A stretch of DNA of 64,000 bases from Apophysomyces variabilis (GCA_002749535.1 MZZL01000033.1:186001-250000), one strand, 5' to 3'; counted from the stretch's first letter, positions 26,467 to 38,115 are shown. Notes: generated by a model from the letters alone, not told the origin. Translations and numbers: made by a program.

Positions 26467-28584
26467 TCATTCTTTCAGACGAGTGCATTTTGGAAAGGTA
26501 TGATGATACAAAGCTATTGTTGAGGATTTACGCTTGCTCTTTGACAAAGATGATTGCAATTCGTCCAACTGGTGGACAACAGAGGTAGCAATATTCTAAA
26601 CGATGTTCCAAATATATTGGTTACTCCATTCAAAATCACTCCATGGACTTGTTATATTCCAGAAATTACCTTGGTTTGCAAGATGGCACGAAACACAGAT
26701 GGGAAAAGAGAGAATGTCGTCACAGAATCCGGCAAACGCACCGATGACAGCATCACCATTCGATACACAGGCCATTTCAAATGCATGACATAAGTTTCTA
26801 AAGAATATCCTACGTAAAAGAAACCAATGTTGTGATTGACAGCTGTATGATCCTTTTCCTTTCTGGTTTTTCCGGTCATTCCTGTTATCTTTCACCAAAA
26901 TACCACAGACTTGGCCATGATCCAGCCCTTGTTTGATGAGTTCGTTCAACATATCCCGCATTTCCAGACCAAGCTTCACGTAGTCTGAGAAAACGCCTGC
27001 ATTGGTTCTTGTTGTCTTGACTTCACATACACCTATGTCAAACCGAGTAAACCATGGCTTAACAAACGCTACCAAGTCGGGTTTGAAGCGTGCGGTAGAC
27101 AAGAAACCGTTTACCCATTCTTGTACAAAGATAGGCTCACTTCCGTAAAATGTCGTTAAGGAGGACGTCCAGATAATTGTGCACATGTGTGTCTTCTACA
27201 TCAGACGGTGCACTGGGTGGCTGTTGCGGTAGGCGTGGTGACCTATAAAAGATATCATAAGTTCCCACAGTCATCACAGAATCCTACGTGGTATCTAAGA
27301 CTTACCAAGAAAACATAATCGAGGCAGCCAAGAAGGACACATCATCCTTCGACTCCATTGCTAGATTGAGAACATCGAGGCATGCCTTTTTGACATCCAA
27401 AGACGATAAATAAATACTCTTTCTAATCGTGGTGGGAGAAATGCAAATCAGTTCCTTGCAAAAAAAAAAAAAAAGTAGTTCCCACCGTGGTGAGGAGATT
27501 GGCCCAAAAAGAGATGTCCTTGTTCATCGAAGACATATGTCGATCAAACACAGACGCAAGATCTCGGATAACCTGTTGGTGTTGTTGGTGTTGTTGGTGT
27601 GTCAAGTACTTGGTGCAGGAAAGCGACTTCTCTCTGGTAAAAGGGAAAATGAAGTGCAGTGTCCTGACAATGGAAGATATGTTCATATAAACATGTGTTA
27701 TGAAAAAAGTACACTTACAAGATTCGCAAGTCAGATAGGTCACCAGCTTCAGCACCTTGTTTAGACCGTTCCCAAATTACTTGCAAATGATCAAGCACAT
27801 CAAGACCATCGACATCCCATTTCTTTAGAAAGGCAGGTCAAAAATTTCGTTATTATTCATTTTTAACCTACCTCTACATTGCCTGGCCATGAGCCGATGT
27901 CGCTGAAAACATACGGATAGAGACGGTCATGGTAGTTATCGCTCATAAACGAGGTGCTCGGCACTGGTGTATCTTCGTCATGTGGAGCAGCAGCAGTGGG
28001 AGTAACGAACGCGTTATCTGTAGGAGCCGTGGTATAATCGTCCAACTATGATTCGGTATCAAGTTGTCCCGAAATAGGGGATGTAGAGCACTCGAATGCC
28101 TGAGCCTGCCGAAATTGCAAAAAAAAATAGGCACACTGTATGTCTAGACAGAATACTTACGACACGATTGTCAACAGTGTCAATATGTTCAACGTTCCAG
28201 TTTTGAATGGTCTACACTCAAGAAAACGAAGGTTTCATATAGCAACAAGAGAAAGTGAAATCAACCTGTTACCGCTCTAGAAGCCGAGGCAACAGTGGGC
28301 ATAGGAACGGTCGGACGCGATTTTGCTGTTTCATTAACAATAGACTATAAGTAAACGTTGGCCAGGTTAGGTATGCACCTTGTTTCTTTTTGACTCACCT
28401 GCCACTTGGATAGCAATTTCTTTGCGCTGGTTCTGGCGGTTTTGGTACACAATTTGCTTGTTGACACGGCTTGCAGTTCGGTATGTAACTTCCCAAGGGC
28501 TGTATTTCTGTCCATACCCTGTTGGATGATATCGTCATAAGCGGAAAGCACTTTCTTTTTGTTCAAGCCTCGCGCAAACAACAT
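26467..28584 (-). CDS. Uncharacterised protein with PD-(D/E)XK-like motif
   Basis: About ten exons that join in phase. They start with MLFARGLNKKKVLSAYDD at 28584. A Thr/Pro-rich linker, SFMSDNYHDRLYPYVFSD and KKACLDVLNLAMESKDD follow. The conserved-looking block has KPDLVAF, then FDIGVCEVKTT, then FSDYVKLGLEMRDMLNELI. The last exon (26595-26467) ends in TGA after a joined FRAILQTK/NIATSVVHQLDEL. KPD followed by hydrophobic-E-V-K is the layout of the PD-(D/E)XK nuclease fold, so a DNA-acting role is possible but unproven. From memory, similar uncharacterised proteins are common in Mucorales. Splice sites are good throughout except one short or doubtful intron near 26835-26880. A HQQHQQHQQ repeat lies at about 27570-27600. 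The gene sits between NUP107 and a decayed transposase and looks intact, so it may be a passenger or a domesticated gene. Confidence 0.6.
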
Positions 28585-29109
28585 GAGTGTGAAATTTTGG
28601 AGGATGCGAAGAAAAAGCTACTTTATTAAGGGAGCCGGGTTTGGTTTCACAGTTTGTTGGGGTGATAACAATTTTGGAGGTAGGTTACACATAGGGTACT
28701 TTCTACTACCTCCAAAGGGCCAAGCTCAATAACCAGTAAATACATCAGAAAAACAAATCTATGACCCCGAGATATGTGGACATTATCAGTGTCTGATCAC
28801 CTCAGAAATACGAGGGAGGCTATATCGAGAAAGTATATGTTACTAGTTAGCTAAGCTGCCTCGTTATATTCTCAGCTAAGTTATTCTTGTCTCGTTTGCC
28901 TTGGTATAGTCTGCCAGGAGTTATGAGAGGCTCAGAGCAATATACTGGAATCTCTGTAAGCCTATATATCTTATCAACGTTGCAAAGGCCTTATGAGATT
29001 TATGTCTTCCCATACGTTTCCATTTTATTTCATATATAGGCATGCATCATTGTTGAACGCAGATCTGATAACTAAACATGCTCATTGAATCCATCGCTTA
29101 CATTCGCCT

Positions 29110-31259
29110 CTATATTCTGGTCCTTAATGGCTCGCTATAGTAATGCATTTCATCGTAATTATATTCATCCTCATCCTCATCGCTAAACTGATCCAGGTCA
29201 GTTTGCGAACTGCTGCTCCAGCCAACATAGCTATCACCAAGATCTTCTAGCTGTTTTCCACGGCCTTGTATCCAGAAAAATCTGTCGGTATCATTATTGA
29301 CAAGGTACTGGTTGTACCAGTAACTCGGGTCCACTGTGTGACCCTATAAGCATCCCTTGCCAAAATCCGGAATTATCCAAACTGATCGCTGGATGTTCTC
29401 TACAAAGGCAATGGATTTGCCTTGGTAATTCTGCCCCAGTACGTACCCGACAACTTCTGTACTGTAGGATGGGCGACATGGATAGACACATACCGTTGTG
29501 CTAAGCATAGCTGGAGAAATTTTCCGTGATAAAGCACCTTGAATAGCAGTAGTAGCTGTCCATTGGGCATATTTCTAACCTTCCGTGTTGGCTTTCCATT
29601 CTCAACTTCCGTGTCAAGGAAAGAAGCTAGAAGATGCGCTAAGTTTATGTTTACGTATAACGATGAGGAGTTGACCGATACGACAGAGTGAAATCCCGAA
29701 AATTGTGACGAGAGGCTGATTTGTCGTTGCGGAAACTCTGCGGGATTGATTATAACAGGTACAGGATCCAAATGTGTTGTATTTTGCAGATCAAATAATA
29801 TATCCCGATATTGAACATGCCGTGCCATCTATGGAGAGAAGTAGGATTACTTTAGCATGAACCAGTAAGTATTCTAGTACTTGCCTGGATCACAGAGTCC
29901 CAGCGACGATTAGTATGGCTTCGAACGTTCTTTTGCGTCGATGATATGCTGAAGTTCGCTGCGCATGGTGGAGTATCCTCCTAATGTACAGCGGCTTCGT
30001 ATGTCTTGAATATACTTGTCATCATGTGGTCTTTGGGAAAACGCATACGGCATTATAAAATACTTTATGAGATCAATCAAAACACAAAGTACGAACGTGT
30101 GATTACCTTTGAATATGCCTCAAATATGCGACTGTAGTGGTAGTACTTGGCAAGTGCTTCTTGTATACCTGCTAAGGCCGCTTCCATGTACTCAGTACCC
30201 GTAGCTTGAATAAAGAAGTCAATAAATGTGCGTATGCAAAGACTGGCTTGCAATGGTAGAACTCATATACACATGGAATTAAAATCTACGTATGTCTAAA
30301 CAGTTGGCCAAGCCAATATATTAGATTACTTACTGTCGTATTATCTTTTATTTCACAGTATGTAGGATTTTGCATGTTTGTCACGAAGATACCATTCTGA
30401 AACCGGCGGATGGGACTTGTATGCGGGAATTAGACGCACGCTAAACCGAACATCTTAGTATCAGGTGTCACAAGTTATCTTTTTGCAAGCCTTACCGCTC
30501 TCTAATAGTATCGATGGCCTCACTGTTGTAGTTTTGGCGGACCATTTGTTCTACGCAGTTAAGGAGATGACCATACGCCCCTCCAAGTTGATGAAGATCA
30601 TCGACAACAAGTGCGTCGTAGATGTTGAAGCGATCAGGTGGAAGAGAGCAAAAGACATTGTGTGAAATATGTACTTATAGTACATGAAGTGGAAACATTA
30701 AGTAGCGGTGTACCTGGACAATATCAAATAAGAACTGTCTTTATATTTCCTGTGCCTTTACACGTTGCTTATCCGCTATAAGACTTTTTGCGTGCTCGTA
30801 AAGTGCCGTAGCAGGTTAGTGGAAACAAGCAGTTTCAACAAAGCACCGGGGATACGCATATTTTTTTGCTTCTTGCTTTACCATAGCCAGGTTACGCCTA
30901 TTGGTTTCCATTGATTTACGACAGCAATACTCGATACACTTACTGCTCAGGTAGGTCACATGTGTACGCATCCAAAGCAGGAATACATTTATAAACCCTG
31001 TTATATGGACCGCGTATCTCGTAAAGTCTAAGTAATTGTCCTATTTTTGAATTGTCTTTCCATATATACAGTTATCTTGTTTGTCTTCAGAGAAAGGCTT
31101 GAAAACTAAGCTGAGGCAATAATGGAGCACAGCCTGTTTTGCAGTGCGGAACCACTCTAGATGCGTCATGTTTCTATTGTCTAAGGTTGGCAAATAAGCG
31201 AGAAGACGTGTGGCATGCAAGCTATCCTTGTGTCGGAATTCAGCAGGCGTATTCCCTGA
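29110..31259 (-). pseudogene. Decayed Plavaka-type (KDZ-related) transposase
   Basis: Read on the minus strand, the segment shows the ordered landmarks of fungal Plavaka transposases: GNTPAEFRHKDSLHATRLLA with YLPTLDN (about 31170-31259), VYKCIPALDAYTCDLPEQ (about 30935-31010, ending in a GTAAGT donor), FNIYDALVVDDLHQLGG (about 30600), RTFIDFF and YYHYSRIFEAYSK (about 30110-30240), then LGGYSTMRSELQHIIDAK, NRRWDSVIQ, and a long C-terminal exon (29828-29400), followed by DPSYWYNQYLVNND. A single extra base in an A-run near 29934 shifts the frame between IIDAK and the conserved downstream helix. The zinc-binding segment expected after PEQ and the N-terminal third are not found. The cut-and-paste transposase is therefore inactive at this locus. 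Its inverted repeats were not located. Confidence 0.7.
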
Positions 31260-32511
31260 GGTTAGTGTCAGAATGTTTTGTTTAAGATATAGGTATAACT
31301 ACTAAAACCTTCTTGCCATTGCTAAATACTTGTTTCATCTTTTTTTTGAATTACATAACAACTATTCAGTACCATATATAGTAATGATCTGACCGTGCAT
31401 TATATCTATACGAAGAAATTAGGTACGTTATGCCGTTTACATCATTTCTATGCCTTCTCTCTGGCAAAAACTTTCTGTCATTAGTACCCAACCACACTGT
31501 TATTTAATCGGATTCTATTATATATGTTCCGCGTAAAAAAGGTTTTTGCCCGAATCAATTCTCATTTGTTTTCATTGAAATAGTGTTTATTGGACAATTT
31601 TTTACACTACTCTAAATAAACAGTATACATTTCAATCAATAGAAAAGATAGCGGTCTCATGATGATATACGAATGGTAGACTGCTTGTTCATCATTGTTT
31701 TTCTAGGGTTGAACACTAGTGTCTGATTCCATTGGTTCGGCTTAAGAAGGCCATGACCAGTTTATGTGTTGTACACCTTAGAAGGCTCACTGTTTTGTGG
31801 ATTTAATACGTTTGCTTCATCCATGTCATAAACACCATTGTTACAGCAGACCAACCTGCATTTTGCGGAAGAGCTCTCTGGTCAGACATCGTGTTATATC
31901 AAACCGAATTGCCTTCATTGGATAGACTAGTATATATGTATTGTATGAAAGGATATCTCGGCTTCGTTGTAACTTCCCCAAATAAAAAACGCCTTCATTA
32001 GCAATGTTCAAGGAGATATGAGCATCAACCCATTGTTCTCGTTCGATTTCCTTGGCCTCTGCGTGGGAGTTTCCTGTGCTCAGTTTACCTACGCCAATTA
32101 GGCAACTGCAAGGTCCCAACGGTTTTAACGTGGCTGACGGAATCGGACAATTGCATATTCGTTTGACCAATCCCGATAATTTCAGTAGATGGACCTTCGT
32201 AGGCAACACAAATATTTCACAGATTACCTCAGTATACTCTGTAAAACGAGAAAAAAAGGTTCTGGAAGAAAATAATCAATTTAGACTACGAGTTATGTTT
32301 CTTATCAGGAAATTGTTTGCTTTCCACACTGTTGGATAGCCCCCACATTCAGTATCCACTTAACAAACCTCCCGCAAGCGTTTATCAACCCGGTAACATG
32401 CAAATGGAGAAATCCAGCGATGGATATACACATACAAAAAAAGATTGAAAGACATATGCATTCTGTGCGTTTATACCCTTCAATATCTTAGAAATAGGAT
32501 CATTGACTAAA
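31260..32511. other. Intergenic/TE-derived DNA left of the Fanzor element
   Basis: About 1.25 kb. A minus-strand open frame at 31841-32209 (for example SCLIGVGKLSTGN, EREQWVDAHISLNIANEG) has reasonable codon choice but no recognised family, and a TA-rich 3' flank. It may be an exon remnant. The last four bases, 32508-32511 (TAAA), are the candidate left target-site duplicate of the element that begins at 32512. Confidence 0.35.
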
Positions 32512-32698
32512 CGGTATCATCAGCCGGAGTCATCGAATTTGTGACATGAGTGAGAGCCCGCCTGCTGAATTTTTGGCTCTGTCACCAAGCTGAGTCGCAG
32601 CTTTTGATACTTTTCTCAAACTATTTCAATTTTTGCATTGGCAGACGCTCAGATAGCTGAGAATATCGCAATCTCCGTCACTCGCTAGCCGAAGCACT
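32512..32698 (+). repeat. Left terminal inverted repeat
   Basis: It matches the reverse complement of 39798-39975. Shared words include TATCATCAGCCGGAGTCA, ATTTTTGGCTCTGTCACC, AGCTGAGTC, TATTTCAATTTTTGCA and, at the inner end, GAAGCACT/CAAGCACT. Small substitutions and indels separate the two copies, so the element is not recent. This copy has lost several GAGTCA boxes that the right copy keeps. Confidence 0.85.
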
Positions 32699-32893
32699 AA
32701 TTTTTTTTCCCTAGACGGATATCGAAAAATACATGCTAACCTTACATTATATACACACTTTATCTGTAGAAGTGCATGTTACAGATAGATCTTTATGACC
32801 TTGTGTGCGGATTGGCCTGTATAGGCGACGAGTAAGATAGCGATCTTCTGTACTTCATTTCTTTGTACATTTACTCTCCACGCACAGACGTTG

Positions 32894-32926
32894 TATATAA
32901 AGACGGATCCTGAAATCTCAGGATCC
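32894..32926 (+). promoter_or_regulatory. TATA-like box plus 9-bp palindromic hairpin
   Basis: TATATAA at 32894-32900 is followed five bases later by a perfect inverted repeat, GGATCCTGA / TCAGGATCC, with a 4-nt loop (32905-32926). It sits about 380 bp inside the left end of the element and upstream of its plus-strand genes. A C-rich leader and a GTAAGT-like donor (about 33027) follow. It looks like a promoter or leader of the element's transcript, but no experiment supports this. A second 8-bp inverted repeat (GGCCATAG / CTATGGCC) lies at about 33047-33080. Confidence 0.3.
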
Positions 32927-33863
32927 TTACGTTTCTGATACTCTCAATAACGGTTACCATTCCTGACACACATCCAACAACACCGCTTCCTCGCCCATAC
33001 CCTCTATACTTACGCATTCGTTCTTCGTAAGTAGATAGCGACGTTGGCCATAGGCCATGCTATTACATCATCTATGGCCCACCTTTAACTAAAATTAAAC
33101 TGGAACAAAAGCAGCACAAATGACAACAGAGAACTATGTTTATTTGCTGTCACGATGCTATCAATCTTCTTTTATTTCTCTTAAGAGATTGTAGCTAAAA
33201 TATGAAGGTATATAATGAAAGCAATAGACTACACACACAGAAAATAAAAAAGAAAAAGCTCGTTCTACACATCAAAGATGAATTACACGAAGAATTTCAA
33301 TGTCTCACTTCCCTTTTTACTTGCAAAAACCTTCTATTGGTTCGTTTCTCTATTTACTGAGTGTATATATTAAAGTGAATATAGATAAACTATAGAAGTT
33401 TCGTTTATGGGCACTTTTCGTAGTGCTAAGAAGCTAGATATGTACTTATTGTATAAACTACAGTATTATGGAGATTTACAATAACCCCTTTTAATATTTG
33501 CATAAGGAAAAACATCAATTACGCCGTCGAATATAATGATTGCTTTATCAGTGATCATCTTCAGTATTTGACATGCCGACTGCAGACTGATTCATTGTCT
33601 TGAACTATACTGTACTGTTACGCAATCCAAAGAGAAGCACTCACAATGAAATGATTTGTTTAAATACGTCGTATTTCAGCAGTTGATTCTTATTCTTCAC
33701 ACTTCACTGTCTACGCACTCTCAAATATTTATTTCCTTCCCCTTTTTATTGTACTATTTTTTATTATATGGAAAAGTAAAAGACAGAAAACAAGCACTGC
33801 ATACTAACATTAAAAGCATGGTAGCTGCCAGATTTGAACTTCGTAGGAAACCCAGGTCTTAGT

Positions 33864-34247
33864 ATGGGCGATGTCATCAGTCGTAGCCCCACTACAAACT
33901 ATGAACAGTACATGCAAGCAGTGATTGCTGGGGCTAGAGGGCGACCGATATCAAAAGAGAACCGAAGCAAGGCGCTACAATGGCTGCAAGCAAGGGGTAT
34001 AAAAACCGTGTCTAAGCTTTTCAACACCTCTCCGTTAAAAGCTGCGTTGTCTGTAGCTGTAGTGCGCTGCTTAGGTGACAAGCAGCATGCTGTATCCCTA
34101 CGATTATGTTATAACCAAACCATTCCCGCAAATGGCCTTCTACGCCTGATTACTATTGCCAAAATGTACAACATTCGGGTGTACCTGTTCTCCACGCAGA
34201 GCAAACCTAAAGTGATTGGAAACAATCAATCAGTCTATAACATGTAG
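33864..34247 (+). CDS. Open frame of unknown function inside the element
   Basis: A 127-aa frame begins MGDVISRSPTTNYEQYMQ and includes GRPISKENRSKALQWLQARG and MYNIRVYLFSTQSKPKV before TAG. Codon choice is coding-like and there are no internal stops. The second half (hydrophobic helix then I-x-V-Y-L-F strand) is vaguely reminiscent of OTU-type cysteine protease domains, but no catalytic Asp/Cys pair can be identified, so I do not assign it. It may be the first exon of the Fanzor-bearing transcript or a separate passenger gene. An in-frame stop separates it from the upstream reading MVAARFELRRKP. Confidence 0.35.
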   Translation: MGDVISRSPTTNYEQYMQAVIAGARGRPISKENRSKALQWLQARGIKTVSKLFNTSPLKAALSVAVVRCLGDKQHAVSLRLCYNQTIPANGLLRLITIAKMYNIRVYLFSTQSKPKVIGNNQSVYNM

Positions 34248-34317
34248 CTTCTTCATGAAGTGGACTCTCATACGAGAACCAGTCGTTGAGTTTCTTTATA
34301 TATCGCAAGGTTTACCT

Positions 34318-37300
34318 CTCCGAACTTACCGGGTCCTGAAACCACAATCGAAAAATCACCTTTTGTATCACCTGCTGCGACCAAGAAAAATGTCGTGGGA
34401 GAGCGAAGGAAGAAAAAGCGGCGTGCACCACTTGGTGTGACAGAAGAAGTGATTAAGGATGAGTTACGAAAAGAAATGTAAGCATGATCATCATTTTTGC
34501 TTGAACATAATCCAAATACATAATATCACAGCAATAAAAAGATACATTTGTAATTCTCCAGAATTACAAGAAACAAAAGTCCAACTCGAGCTGCTTTAGA
34601 AAAATTCGAGGAAATTCATGAACCGAAACAAGACACCAAAAGATTTGATAACTAGCAGCGGAAGCTCGGATCATATTTTCAAAACCTTGAAAGAGAAATA
34701 CGGTACAAAGGCTTCTCCATCTGCTCTTGAACAACATTTCAAAGGCCCGGATAAACCAGTGTTGCTCTGGAACGATATGGCAAAATTGTTTTATTGCAAT
34801 CAGTTGAAAAAGATCACTGATCACAAAGTACAAGCTGCATCAATCAAGGATTCCAAGAGAAAAGCAAGAGATATACACGGTGATGATAGTGAAGTGATAA
34901 CAGAAGTGGTGACAAGCAAAGTGAAGACGAGGAGCAAAGTGATGACGAAGACGATAATTATCAAGAGTACATTCGTGTGGCTACCACAACTTTGCGAAAA
35001 CTTGTTCGCCCAGAATTCGATCTTGATACTGTAAGATCCCGCTTGCTGATGACACAGGAATCAAATTCGAGAGTGACAAGCAATATGGAAATCGTTTTGT
35101 CTGATTTTACGGATATGGTTTGTCGTTTGACATTATACTACCGGCAAGTTAAACATCTCCTCGTTAGGTACTTCGCGGCGACGTGTACCAATTCATTGGG
35201 TATGACAATTACAGTACTGAAATCAGCCTATCAGACGTTTTCCCTGCTGATTATGACTTTGGCGATCATAAAACTAAACATAGTATAGTCTCTCTGCCTT
35301 TTATTAATGCAGACGCCGCTGTCCATTCAAACATATTCACTTTTGCTCAGTTCCAAAACATGTTCTACAGCACGGTTGGCGGTATATATACAGAGCAGAT
35401 GTACGTTTTACATTTTATAGTATTCTTGCTAAAATACTTTTTTTGGGCTGCAGACCTAAACCATGGTTTAGCATAAATGGTGTGCTATCCTCCCTGGTCG
35501 ACCCCAACGATGATGCTATAGCGTCACAGTTTCAAGCCGATTCTTTAAGGCGTTGTATACTGCGGCGAACAATCTCTACAGTGGTTCTTTATATCCAAGA
35601 TCTCTTACCAATGTCATCCGTCTGTTGCTCCGTGTAAACCTAGCGCCACGCCGCATGTCCAAATACATGCAGCTTGTGAAGAAAAAAGCCAAAGAAAAGA
35701 AGGATCGCCAAGAACAGCGACTTCGATTTAAGATCTAATGTACAAAGACGGCGCAATCGATCGTACTGGACCAAGGAGCTGAAGAAAGCATACATAAATG
35801 GTCGTCCCGATAATGTGGTCAAAGCTATTCAGCGCAAGATTGCTGATATTTACCTCGAAGAGATCGAACAGAGACCCAGAAGAAATCGAATGAAGAGGAA
35901 GTTAAAAGTTAAAAAGCTGACGATGAGTACGAAGATTTTAGGCTTAATCAAGCAGAGGATGACCTCGTCAATGATTCTGAAGATGACGGAGATACGGCAG
36001 CTACTACTAGTAGGCAAGCTGCAATACCCAGTAAGGAAACCAGTGCTCGTACTATTCGTACACTTGTTGTAATTGTTCGTATGCTGGTCGAATCCCCTGT
36101 GATCAAACATACTATAAGTGCAGAAGACGTCGCGGATGCTGTTCATACGGGTACTATATTGACGATAGCCGAGCAACAAGTGGCGGCCAAAAGTTGCCAA
36201 CTTTCTGAAACCATACGTGCCTCGCAGAAATGAACCCGATGAACCTCCAGTAAAGCATATACTTACCGTATTGCCTATTGCGGCATTATCGAACGTAGCT
36301 AGTACTATCTTGGGCATGCAGGACCACGTCAACAAGCTGACGATCGAAACAAGCAACAAATGGGCTTCGCCAGTGAAAGCAGACGGCATGTACAAAATCA
36401 TGATTGATGCATTTGATATACCTACAAACAGACAAGGGGAATTCATCACTAGTGGGCTCCAAGCGAGGACTGAAAAAGAAACCGTCTTTAAAGCATTTTT
36501 CCAGACGGACAAAATACACTGCATGATGAATCGGCGTCATTTATTTTTCTGTTGGAGACCTGTTTTTGTGAACGAGTGGACTGTACGAGTCGTAGGGACT
36601 ATCAACCGAAACAAACCCCATCAAGTAAATGAATGATACGAGTCGAAGGCATTGTTAACCGTTAGAAACAATTTTAGGTATCTGCACTTCAAGAACGTCG
36701 AAATAATCAAAGATTCGTGGAATCCGAGATAAAACTCACTCTCAGCAAAGCTCAGTTGCAGGAGAGAATTGATCGCACACAAGCAAGCATACTCAGTTTG
36801 GAGCAACAATTGCAGCCAATACAAAAAGAAATAGGTGCCTTGGAAAAAAAGCAGATGAATCACAGCACATCAGCTCATGGCCGTACAAATAGCATGGCAT
36901 ACCGAAAACTGAACCAAACCCGGCAACAAATCCGATCTAAACAAAATACTGCCATTGTTCTACAAGAAAAGCTCAAGCAAGCTCGACGGGATCGTTACGT
37001 CCTTAACAAAGCGATGAGAGAAGTAAGCAAAAAAGGGAAGGGCAAAGAGAAAAGCAGCGCTTCGACAAGTCGCTCCCGAAAACGAAAGCGTAAAAGGCAA
37101 AAGCGCAGTAGCCAAGCAGCGTCATCCGCCAAAGCAAAGATCACTGAAGGGTATATGCCACTGGTATGTACACTTTAATCTGAAGAGATTATGAAAGATT
37201 GATAACTATTTTAGATGCTATCTGTCGTGAAGCCACTTTTTTGAGAAGAATTTGATCCTTGTTTGCGGCGTGGATCCCGGTATCCGGACCACTGGTGTGT

Positions 37301-38056
37301 CAACATGTACGACATCTGCATGGATGATACAGCGGATACGGGACTTTACCAGTAACACAACGACAGAGCTACGGCACGATATTTACAATATCTGGAGTCT
37401 CCGAGCATCAGCTGTCAACCATTACTCGCGCTCGAACAGACATCGTCTGCCCAGAGAACGAGCCAAAATTGCTGAGAAAGAGGGGACCGAAGCTGAGAAC
37501 AGGAGAATTGAACGTGAAAAGCGTACTAGAGAGGTGTTTACCCAGAAAGCATTCCTCAAGTATGCTGATGTCGAACGTATGCACTTCCCCCAAGACATGA
37601 TTTCAGAAAAAGCTGTTCATTTTTACGGCCATTGGCAGCCCACCAATTATTACATTCGAGGACATACTCGCAGGGAACTCAAACGGTTACGTGGAGTACA
37701 ACGACGAAAAGGCTTGGTAGTTATTGTGAACGAGTTCAACACTAGCAAGACCTGCCACTGATGTCTCAAGCCTCTACAGTTACAAAAAGACCGAGGGAAG
37801 AACGGCAAGATCAGAAAATGTAATGGAGCTGTTTGCTGCGTGAACCCCAGCTGTGTTAGCGTTGTCGACGGCGTGTAGCACGATGAACCGGGATGCGAAC
37901 GCGTCGAAGAACATTGCACTCAAAGGCGTATCCATGATTATCTCAACTGATGGAAATCCAATCTCGGTGTTCAGCTCTCAATACTCAAGCAATTACAAGC
38001 TTGCACAACATTTTGCTAGTCAACCAACCCCGGTTCGACTTCTGCATGGTCCGTGA
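34318..38056 (+). pseudogene. Broken Fanzor (eukaryotic TnpB/RuvC-like nuclease) gene
   Basis: The catalytic half lies at about 37215-38056. RuvC-I is CGVDPGIRTTGVSTC with Asp codon 37273-37275. About 155 residues on comes VIVNEFNTSKTCH with Glu codon 37732-37734. Next is a Cys4 zinc ribbon (C-H-stop-C, later CCVNPSC), then NRDANASKNIALKG with Asp codon 37892-37894. This D / [TS][TS]xxC4 / RD layout is the Fanzor signature. Upstream (36190-37163) two good introns join a helical region and a coiled coil to the RuvC part (intron 37164-37214). Earlier segments (34318-36190) include DVYQFIGYDNYSTEI and RPKPWFSINGVLSSL-type text (PKPWFSINGVLSS after splicing). Lesions: TGA at 37759-37761 inside the zinc ribbon, an extra T in the T6 run 37237-37242, a frameshift near 37855-37862, and others near 34636, 35545, 35740, 35880 and 36188. 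Fanzors are RNA-guided DNA nucleases carried by eukaryotic transposons. This copy cannot make a full protein. Confidence 0.8.
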
Positions 38057-38115
38057 AGGGCAATTACCTAGTAAGTACAAGCACTGCTCTAGATCGGTGA
38101 CGGATTTTTTTGTAG

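Noticed and set aside
27570..27600. CAA/CAC microsatellite as a separate repeat feature
   Set aside because: It is in frame inside the uncharacterised gene (HQQ repeats) and only three units long; noted there instead.
29110..31259. Plavaka transposase as the transposase of the TIR element
   Set aside because: It lies entirely outside the left TIR (32512) and in opposite orientation, so it belongs to a separate insertion.
31841..32209. Minus-strand 122-codon open frame with reasonable codons
   Set aside because: No recognised family and no clear splice partners; not strong enough to call a gene.
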